From Candidatus Hydrogenedentota bacterium (GTDB taxonomy: Bacteria; Hydrogenedentota; Hydrogenedentia; Hydrogenedentales; SLHB01): DNA of 64,000 nt. The notes under the pieces are model-generated. The model made no database searches and had not been told where the DNA came from. It saw only the letters and a list, made by a program, of their open reading frames with translations. Location: assembly GCA_029552745.1 (NCBI GenBank), contig JAKPDK010000042.1, positions 248,001 through 312,000 of the forward strand. Direction: 5' to 3'. A program made the position numbers and the translations under genes. Shown piece after piece: positions 57,051 to 64,000 of this stretch; within the stretch, counting starts at the first letter, position 1; the number at the start of each line of letters is the position of its first letter.

Positions 57051-57725
57051 ATGATGAGAGATTTAGGGTTGCGTAGAAACCTGGTCTACGCGCTGATAGC
57101 TGCATTGGTCTTAGCAGGTTGCGAGACCACTGGTCAGTCCGTCGGACTCGGTGCGTTGCTTGGCGGTGCGACGGGAGCCATCATAGGCAATCAGTCAGGC
57201 CACGCGGCGGAAGGTGCCCTGATCGGAGCCGCTGTGGGCGCTGCAGCCGGCTGGGTCGCCGATAAAATCGTCAAGAACCGGCAATCGCGATTAGCAAAAG
57301 GCCCTGTAGAGACCGCCACAGAAAACAACTACAAGCCGGAGGAAGGATTCCGGTTGGAAATGAAGGGTGGCACGGTATCCCCGGGAACTGTTAAACGGGG
57401 CGACACGGTAGTTACCACCTACCAATATGTCACTTTAGGAGCGGGCAATGGCGTGCCGGTGCAAGAGGCCTGTGTGTTGAAACAGGGTGAGAAAACACTC
57501 ACCGTGCTTGACCGCAAAACGGTAACGCGCACCGATGGTACCTATGAAAACTTGATTGAGTTCCAGGTACCGCCTTCTGCAGCGCCGGGTGAGTACATCA
57601 TTACCCAAAACGTAGCAGCACAAGGGAAAGAACGGCAAAGAGATGTGAGCTTCGATGTGAAGACGCAAACCGCTCAAGCCCCCAACCAAAACGAACGCGT
57701 GTTGGTGTCTTTCGTCGTCGAGTAA
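57051..57725 (+). CDS. Glycine-zipper lipoprotein
   Basis: Lipobox VLAGCETT; glycine zipper GLGALLGGATGAIIGNQSGHAAEGALIGAAVGAAAGW. Confidence 0.82.
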   Translation: MMRDLGLRRNLVYALIAALVLAGCETTGQSVGLGALLGGATGAIIGNQSGHAAEGALIGAAVGAAAGWVADKIVKNRQSRLAKGPVETATENNYKPEEGFRLEMKGGTVSPGTVKRGDTVVTTYQYVTLGAGNGVPVQEACVLKQGEKTLTVLDRKTVTRTDGTYENLIEFQVPPSAAPGEYIITQNVAAQGKERQRDVSFDVKTQTAQAPNQNERVLVSFVVE

Positions 57726-57750
57726 CAGCCACAGAACAATACCAAAAACT

Positions 57751-57784
57751 GGCGGACGAAATGGGATCGTCCGCCTTATTTTTT
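57751..57784 (+). terminator. Rho-independent terminator closing the VWA-FHA-kinase cluster
   Basis: GGCGGACGA-aatggga-TCGTCCGCC-TTATTTTTT. Confidence 0.88.
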
Positions 57785-57923
57785 GCACAGTCCTACCCGC
57801 AACATGCTGCTGATTCTTCCGCGGAATATGTCCGGCTTTCTCCAAAACACCGAGGGCGCGAGGCATCGCGTAGGCCCCGCGCCCTCAACCGAAGCGGGAT
57901 GGCATGTTACGTGTATCGTTCTC

Positions 57924-60611
57924 CTATTGCGCCGTCTCCCATTTCAACGCCGTCACCGAATGGGGCGGCAGCTGAATCGTGTACGACTGGGAGAAACCAC
58001 TCAGGGTGGATTGGGTCAGCAATACATTTTCGGCTTCTTCGTTGTTGGCATGGAGATCAGGCGAATACACACGGTACATCGTGGCCGTGCCCACGGTCGG
58101 TTCGGGAGATTCAATACACACAGGCAACGTCTGATTTAGATGAAGATTGAACAGGACCAGGCCACGAGTGTTACCGGATTTGAACGCGAACGACTGAATA
58201 TACTCCACCGTAGTCGGTTCGCCGATCGCGTTAATAGCTTGCTGCACCCATGAAGAATTTGCGCCGTGTTGCACGGCAGCCACCAAATCCCCGGCGATGA
58301 CCTGATTGACTGCTTCCACGCCCAGCCAAGTGGGACGCTTCCGTCCTGTAGCAGCGATGTCGCGTAACATACCCCAAACCCGCGCGAATTCACCATTCTG
58401 CATTGGGAACGAGTAACCAAGCGCCGCAAAAGCACACTGTTCGCGGATTGCGAATTCGCGAAGATACACAAGCATGTTGAGCGGAAGCGCCACGGCCCTT
58501 GCGCTGTTAGTCAAGAAATCGTTGCGAATATCCAGAGGCGCGTTCCCATCCGTGGTGTGATAGTTGATCTCATAGATCGCGAGCTGCGTACCTTTTCCGA
58601 CACGATCCAACGCGTCTTGTGACTCTTTTACACATCCTGCACGGGCTTCGTGGATCGGAGTGGCGAACAGCGGGTAGTAAATCTCTTCGTCGTTGTTCCA
58701 CGTATTCAAGGTACCAAAATACGGCGCAAGCGCAATCCGGTTGTGGTTTGAGGAATTCGTGTCTATCTCCGTCTGACGACCGGGCCAAGCCACTTGGCCA
58801 CCGATAATGAGGTCAAACTTGGAGGAGTCGTAGTACGGACTGGACTTTAACACCCCAAAACGGTCATGCGCAATGGCGCCCAGACGTTGCCCACCGAGCG
58901 CAGATGCGCCGAAGAACGGATCACCCGGGCTGGCAGAACCCCACATCTCGTTTCCAAACTCCAGGTGAATCGCAGGAAATACGCTAGTCCATGGTTGCAA
59001 CTGGCCAAGCTGGGCGCGGCGAAGTGCGTATGGATGTGCCGCATCGGCAGGTCCTCCCAGATATTCCATCAGGTTCAGAATCTCTTGTGCTGTAAACGTC
59101 GGCGGAATCACATACCAAGGTTCCGCCCCCACTTCTTCGCACAGCTGGAGAAATTCATGAAGCGAATAGCTGTACTCCGAGGCGACACGTGCATTGGGAC
59201 GGAAGCCTTGCGTCTTCCGCGCCCAAGGTTCAGCAAGCTGGTTGTCAAGCGAACTGCCCAGTTGATTGCTCCAATCGCGCAATACCCCAGGACGGAGCTG
59301 TTTCAGCGCGCTGACAAATGCATCCGTGAACACGGTCGGGTTGGTATCATCACTTTTGAAAAACGACAGATCGTCCATCCAAATTTCATCATCTGCCACT
59401 TCGAGATAGACACTCAATTGAAGCAACGGATGGGGATCATAAAGCCCATACGTGCGCACAGGGTCCTTGCCCTCCGGTACATAAAAATCAAACGAGTACT
59501 TCTTCCAAGAAGTGGTTAGCTGAATGTACTCATCGAGAAAAATTGCCTCGCCGGGACGGAAAAAGGCGATGTTCATCTGACTCTGATTCGTTTTTCCCTT
59601 TGCCCAGAATTCCAAGTGATAGTTTCCCTTCACCACATACAGTTTTCCTGCAGTCAGATCGCCTTGCTGCCAGTAACTATCCATGTAGTACGTCCAGGCG
59701 GGATCCCACGGCGTGCCGGTATAGCGAAGGTGAAACGACTGCGTCCCAGGACTTCCTGGGCGCACGGTCGAAGTATCCGCCGCTGCCGTATTCATCCACG
59801 AGCCCCAGGCAACTCCCGGCAACGTAGTGCGCACCGTCATCACGTCCCACAAGCTGGGATTGGGACTATACGTATCCAGGGTGTACAGGTAACGGCTGTT
59901 GCCGGAACCAAAAGCGGTGATGCGACCGGCTCTGCCCTTCGCGGGACCATAAACGAACTCATACCAACCTCCCGTCCAGAAACCTGCTGGTTGCCCAATA
60001 CCGTAATTGTCATTGTTCCACGAAGTGTCCCAAAATGCCTGATAGAACTTGTTCCCGGTGCTTCCCTGATCGCTATGTATCATCATGGCGTATTCACCGG
60101 CTTCAAATCCCGGATTATTGACCAGTTCTTTAAGGAACTGTGCCGCCCCCCAACTCTCCCGATAACTTACGTTCAAACCCAACCGTTTAACAGCTGGCAC
60201 CAAAACTTGGTTTGTCAAGGTGACGTACGTGGCGTTGGTCGGCGCGGGTTCCGGCGTAGGCGTAGGCTCAGGCACAGGTGTCGGTTCAGGTGTCGGTTCA
60301 GGCGTGGGCTCTGGGATTGGTGCCGGCGCAGGCTTCGGCTTGACCCGCGGTTTGCGTGCTTTGCTAGTTAAAGCCCTCGACGTCGTCGCAGCGCGACTTC
60401 TAACATTCTGACTGGAATTTGTCGATCTGACAACTGCCAATGTGGCGACTTGGGCATGAACCGAAGAGGAGTTACCCGCGCTCAAACGAACAGATTTGGA
60501 CAAGGTCTGCGGCTTGTAACTGCTTGATTTTGCATAGACTTGTGTCGTTGCAACCACCAACGAGATTACTACGGCGAGCATCAGTTTCAGTACGTTCGTG
60601 TTAGTGTTCAT
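57924..60611 (-). CDS. Secreted clan GH-A-like glycoside hydrolase with Pro/Glu/Thr linker (start revised to 60611)
   Basis: Signal MNTNTNVLKLMLAVVISLVVATTQVYA; linker PAPAPIPEPTPEPTPEPTPVPEPTPTPEPAP; IHLEFGNEMWGSASPG (acid/base) and QLAIYEINYHTTDG (candidate nucleophile). Confidence 0.75.
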   Translation of the reverse strand: MNTNTNVLKLMLAVVISLVVATTQVYAKSSSYKPQTLSKSVRLSAGNSSSVHAQVATLAVVRSTNSSQNVRSRAATTSRALTSKARKPRVKPKPAPAPIPEPTPEPTPEPTPVPEPTPTPEPAPTNATYVTLTNQVLVPAVKRLGLNVSYRESWGAAQFLKELVNNPGFEAGEYAMMIHSDQGSTGNKFYQAFWDTSWNNDNYGIGQPAGFWTGGWYEFVYGPAKGRAGRITAFGSGNSRYLYTLDTYSPNPSLWDVMTVRTTLPGVAWGSWMNTAAADTSTVRPGSPGTQSFHLRYTGTPWDPAWTYYMDSYWQQGDLTAGKLYVVKGNYHLEFWAKGKTNQSQMNIAFFRPGEAIFLDEYIQLTTSWKKYSFDFYVPEGKDPVRTYGLYDPHPLLQLSVYLEVADDEIWMDDLSFFKSDDTNPTVFTDAFVSALKQLRPGVLRDWSNQLGSSLDNQLAEPWARKTQGFRPNARVASEYSYSLHEFLQLCEEVGAEPWYVIPPTFTAQEILNLMEYLGGPADAAHPYALRRAQLGQLQPWTSVFPAIHLEFGNEMWGSASPGDPFFGASALGGQRLGAIAHDRFGVLKSSPYYDSSKFDLIIGGQVAWPGRQTEIDTNSSNHNRIALAPYFGTLNTWNNDEEIYYPLFATPIHEARAGCVKESQDALDRVGKGTQLAIYEINYHTTDGNAPLDIRNDFLTNSARAVALPLNMLVYLREFAIREQCAFAALGYSFPMQNGEFARVWGMLRDIAATGRKRPTWLGVEAVNQVIAGDLVAAVQHGANSSWVQQAINAIGEPTTVEYIQSFAFKSGNTRGLVLFNLHLNQTLPVCIESPEPTVGTATMYRVYSPDLHANNEEAENVLLTQSTLSGFSQSYTIQLPPHSVTALKWETAQ

Positions 60612-60939
60612 AGTCGGCACCTCCTGCCGTGTATAGGTCAAGAGTCGTGCCAACTTCGACTGTGAAAAACAAAAGTGCTGCTGATGAACCGTCCAGATTC
60701 TTGTATGGGCGAGACGGGGAGTCGCCCTTCCCTGTCTTTGCACCAAGCCGCACCTTTTCCATACATCCCCTCCCCATCTAAACCGCATCGAAACGTCCTA
60801 TGAAAAAAGCGACAGCCGTCTTGGTCGGTTGTTTTGAAGAAGGTAGACATGCCGCAGGGAAGGCGTTACAATGAAAGTGACAAGGTAAGGCGGGTAACAG
60901 CGCGGAAGGCGCGCTGAGATCGGAGTATGCGTTAGCCCG

Positions 60940-61713
60940 ATGTTTAATTTTCTTCCGAACAAGACACTTGTCGGTTTTGATCCGCTTTGGATTGTTGCCG
61001 GGCTGTTGTTCATTCCGTATTTGGTCTGGGGGGTTTATTTGCTTCGGCAGCAATTAGATGAACACATCGAGATTCGCCCAGCGGTAAAGGTGTTGACGCT
61101 TGTCGGAGTGATTTTCTTCTTCGCATTACAGTATATGTTGTTGAAAGTGTGGCTGGGACCAACCCCGTGGAAACTAATGCTGGCTGTTTTGGGCCTATTG
61201 ATTTCCGCGGTGGCATTGTACGGTCATTTGGTCATTTCGTTGGGGTCCTACCTCTTTACGGATTTGATTTTGCCGAGTGGCGGATTGAACATGCGAGAAC
61301 CGCGCTATGGCGCAGCAGAAGCGTGTGAACGCATGGGCGATTTCGAGGGTGCTTTGCGGGAGTATCTGACGATTGCGCGCATGTTTCCCAAGGACCCGGT
61401 GTCGGTGCTGCGTGCTGCGGATAATTTGGTGAAACTCGACCGTCCGGAAGAAGCAGTGAAATGTTTTGAACGGGGGCTCACCTTACTGCAAAGTGCGGAT
61501 AAGAGTCTCCCTGTTGTGAACCGCGTGGTGGAGTTGTACGTGCGCGAGTTGCATCGACCTGACAAGGCGATTGAGGTGTTGGATGCGTTTATTGAGAAGT
61601 ATCCTGATTTCGAGCGTGTTGAGTCGATTCGGCTTCGTATCGCGCAATTGCAGAAAACTGAAAGGGACGTTACGGATTCTGACCCCTTTCCTCCGGTTGT
61701 GCCGTCGGGATAA
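60940..61713 (+). CDS. Membrane-anchored tetratricopeptide-repeat protein
   Basis: N-terminal TM segments; AACERMGDFEGALREYLTIARMFPKDPVSVLRAADNLVKLDRPEEAVKCFERGLTLL. Confidence 0.75.
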   Translation: MFNFLPNKTLVGFDPLWIVAGLLFIPYLVWGVYLLRQQLDEHIEIRPAVKVLTLVGVIFFFALQYMLLKVWLGPTPWKLMLAVLGLLISAVALYGHLVISLGSYLFTDLILPSGGLNMREPRYGAAEACERMGDFEGALREYLTIARMFPKDPVSVLRAADNLVKLDRPEEAVKCFERGLTLLQSADKSLPVVNRVVELYVRELHRPDKAIEVLDAFIEKYPDFERVESIRLRIAQLQKTERDVTDSDPFPPVVPSG

Positions 61714-62101
61714 TCAGTTTTGTGCCGCCGACTTCTCGGGCAATGTCAAGCGCCCGTACCACAGGCCCGAAATCCGCTTTCGCATCTGCTCGCAAGACGA
61801 TGGGCGTTTCGGGATTTTGCGTGACGAATCCGCGTAAGGCCTCTCGAAGACCATTTTCATCAACGGCTTGTCCCCCAAAGAAGATTTCGCCTTCTCGTGT
61901 GATGAGGATTTCTTTCGGGGTTTCTTTCTCGTGTTCTTCGCTGGTGGCGGCCTCAGGAAGATCGATTTCTATGCCCAATTGTTCGCGGAAAGTTGTGGAA
62001 ACGGTGAGAAAAATGACAAGTAGAAACATGACGTCGATAAGAGAGGTGATGTTGATAATAGGGCGACGTCTTGTACGGCGTGAGCCAAATGCTCCGGTCA
62101 T
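61670..62101 (-). CDS. ExbD/TolR-family biopolymer transport protein
   Basis: RRRPIINITSLIDVMFLLVIFLTVSTTFREQLGIEIDLPEA...PIVLRADAKADFGPVVRALDIAREVG. Confidence 0.92.
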   Translation of the reverse strand: MTGAFGSRRTRRRPIINITSLIDVMFLLVIFLTVSTTFREQLGIEIDLPEAATSEEHEKETPKEILITREGEIFFGGQAVDENGLREALRGFVTQNPETPIVLRADAKADFGPVVRALDIAREVGGTKLIIPTAQPEERGQNP

Positions 62102-62299
62102 TCACAAGGACTCCTTGAGTTGTGCCCGTATTTTACCCCATGTGGCTGAGACGGTTCGAATGGAAGACTCAACCGAAAACACGGGGTAACCTGATTGAGT
62201 TCGCATGTGGAAGGCGAATATGCTAGAATAAACATCCCGCGGATTGCGCTGTAAAGTGTCCCTTTCTTGTTCCTAGTAATTGAAATGGAGGAAGACGCG

Positions 62300-63274
62300 A
62301 TGGAGTATCGGCAACTGGGCAAATGGGGCGCAAAAGTGAGCTGTTTAGGCTTGGGGAGTTATCTGACTATCGGCATGTCATGCGACGAGGAAACGTCGCG
62401 GGCGATGATCCGCGCGGCGTATGACGCGGGCATAAACTATTTTGACACAGCCAACGCGTACAATTGTGGGGAAGCAGAACGGGTGTTGGGAAAAATACTG
62501 TCTGATTTTCCCCGTTCGAGTTTGTTTGTATTGACCAAGGTGTTTGCGCCTATGGGCGAGGGACCCAACGATCGGGGACTTTCGGCAAAACATATTCGAG
62601 AGCAGTGTGACGCCAGTTTGAAGCGCCTGCAAATGGATTATGTAGATGTGTACATGTGCCATCGGCCGGATCCGTCTGTTCCGTTGGAAGAAACGATTCG
62701 TGCAATGGAGGACCTTGCGCGCGCGGGGAAGATAATTTATTGGGGGGTTAGCGAATGGCCTGCCACGTTGATGATCGAAGCGAATGCGCTAGCGCGGGAG
62801 TTGGGTGCGCGGCCAATTGCGGTGAGTCAACCGCGGTACAATCTGCTGTATCGTTATCCGGAGCGGGTGTTGTTTCCCACGACTGCGGCTCAGGGCATTG
62901 GGAATGTGGTGTTCTCACCGCTGGCGCACGGCATGTTGACCGGTAAGTATAAGCCAGGCGAACCGGCGCCTGCCGGCACCCGTGCTGCGGATGATCGTCT
63001 GAATGCGGTGATCATGTCGATGTATTGGACGGAAGATAACAAGCGGAAGGCTCAAGAGTTTGCAGAAATTGCGCGGGATTTCGGTGTAAATGCAGCGGAA
63101 ATGGCGATTGCTTGGTGTTTGCGAAATCCAAACGTGTCGAGTGTTATTTTGGGTACGCGCAGTGTGGAACAGTTACAACAGAATCTGCGGGCGCTTTCGG
63201 TGAAGTTGACCGATGATGTGGTGGCGCATATCGAAACGATATTTCCACCACCGCCTGTGGCACCTACAATTTGA
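62300..63274 (+). CDS. Aldo/keto reductase (Kv-beta-like subgroup)
   Basis: MEYRQLGKWGAKVSCLGLGSYLTIG...AGINYFDTANAYNCGEAERVLGKIL...DVYMCHRPDPSVPLEETIRAMEDLARAGKIIYWGVSEWPA. Confidence 0.93.
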   Translation: MEYRQLGKWGAKVSCLGLGSYLTIGMSCDEETSRAMIRAAYDAGINYFDTANAYNCGEAERVLGKILSDFPRSSLFVLTKVFAPMGEGPNDRGLSAKHIREQCDASLKRLQMDYVDVYMCHRPDPSVPLEETIRAMEDLARAGKIIYWGVSEWPATLMIEANALARELGARPIAVSQPRYNLLYRYPERVLFPTTAAQGIGNVVFSPLAHGMLTGKYKPGEPAPAGTRAADDRLNAVIMSMYWTEDNKRKAQEFAEIARDFGVNAAEMAIAWCLRNPNVSSVILGTRSVEQLQQNLRALSVKLTDDVVAHIETIFPPPPVAPTI

Positions 63275-63304
63275 TGGATTCAACGATAGAAAGGGAAAAC
63301 CATA

Positions 63305-64000
63305 ATGAAAGTAGTCGTAATTGGTGCAGTAGCTGCCGGTCCAAAGGTAGCAAGTCGGATTATGCGGTTGCGTCCTGACGCACAGGTCACGGTATTAGAG
63401 AGAAATGAGCACATCTCTTTTGCGGGATGTGGGCTGCCCTACTACGTATCTGGTGCCGTGAAAGAGCAAAAGGACCTCATGAGTACGCCTGCTGGCGTGA
63501 AACGGGACCCGACATTTTTTGAAAAGGTGAAGAATGTCCGCGTGCTGACGAGGACAGAAGCGGTTCACGTAGATCGCCAAACAAAACGTGTGCGCGTACG
63601 GAATCTTCAGACAGGTGCGGAGTCCGATTTGGAATACGATTATCTTGTCTTTGCCACGGGCGCTTCCCCGATCCGTCCACCGTTGCCGGGGCTAGACTTG
63701 GCAAACGTGTTCACGCTCCATAGTATCCCGGATGCCGATGCTGTGCGCCAACGTGTTGATTCGGGAATGGTACATCATGCGGTCGTCATCGGCGGCGGTC
63801 TCATCGGGGTAGAAACGGCAGAATCCTTGCGCGAACGGGGGTGCCATGTGACGTTGGTTGAAATGATGGACCAGATTCTTTGGCCGTTAGATTGGGAGAT
63901 GGCGAAGCTGGTGGAACAGCACATGGCGGCAAACGGCGTCGATGTGCTGACAAGCACGAAGGTTTTGGCGTTTCATGGGGCTCAGGGTGCAGTCACACGT
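63305..64000 (+). CDS. FAD/NAD(P)-dependent oxidoreductase, CoA-disulfide reductase-like, truncated at the window edge
   Basis: My translation: MKVVVIGAVAAGPKVASRIMRLRPDAQVTVLERNEHISFAGCGLPYYVSGAVKEQKDLMSTPAGVK...YDYLVFATGASPIRPPLPGL. Not in the ORF list because it is open at the edge. Confidence 0.88.
   Translation, partial: MKVVVIGAVAAGPKVASRIMRLRPDAQVTVLERNEHISFAGCGLPYYVSGAVKEQKDLMSTPAGVKRDPTFFEKVKNVRVLTRTEAVHVDRQTKRVRVRNLQTGAESDLEYDYLVFATGASPIRPPLPGLDLANVFTLHSIPDADAVRQRVDSGMVHHAVVIGGGLIGVETAESLRERGCHVTLVEMMDQILWPLDWEMAKLVEQHMAANGVDVLTSTKVLAFHGAQGAVTR

Noticed and set aside
60235-60330. Short tandem repeat tract (ggttcaggtgtcggttcaggc..)
   Set aside because: Codes for an ordinary PEPTPEP linker; low-complexity coding sequence rather than a minisatellite or CRISPR.
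59616-60371. 251-aa and neighbouring plus-strand ORFs incl. Gly/Val-rich VGAGSGVGVGSGTGVGSG (60220..60411)
   Set aside because: Shadow of the Pro/Glu/Thr linker of the minus-strand glycoside hydrolase.

Overview
64 kb bacterial chromosomal window from what looks like an uncultured, glycan-degrading lineage. I could not assign the phylum without tools. I call about 43 protein-coding genes; those at both window edges are truncated. Recognisable blocks: (i) RTPR-type B12-dependent ribonucleotide reductase next to thyX; (ii) an arabinose/glycan region (araD, GH51, GH67-N-like and GH-A-like secreted enzymes, DUF6259-like protein, aldo/keto reductases, Gfo/Idh oxidoreductase); (iii) dinB; (iv) a moxR-DUF58-transglutaminase (TgpA) operon; (v) a compact operon nadX-rplU-rpmA-obgE-proB-proA-nadD-yqeK-methyltransferase; (vi) a pilT-like ATPase and c-di-GMP related PilZ and HD-GYP proteins; (vii) a Ski2/Hel308-like helicase carrying a C-terminal OmpR/PhoB-type winged helix, divergent from a VWA - FHA/FHA-ABC transporter - Ser/Thr kinase - glycine-zipper lipoprotein cluster. 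No rRNA, convincing tRNA, CRISPR array or transposase was seen. The most interesting non-coding signals are: a near-identical 16-bp palindrome (CTGAAnATCTTTTCAG) upstream of both dinB and the helicase, a candidate LexA/SOS operator; at least six intergenic copies of a GTCATTGCGAGGAGC...-type inverted-repeat element, which at two loci (possibly three) is paired in the same relative order with a second conserved repeat that reads as 'ELKRGFSxKVI..KAP'; and a third palindrome family (GTAGGGGC...GCCCC).
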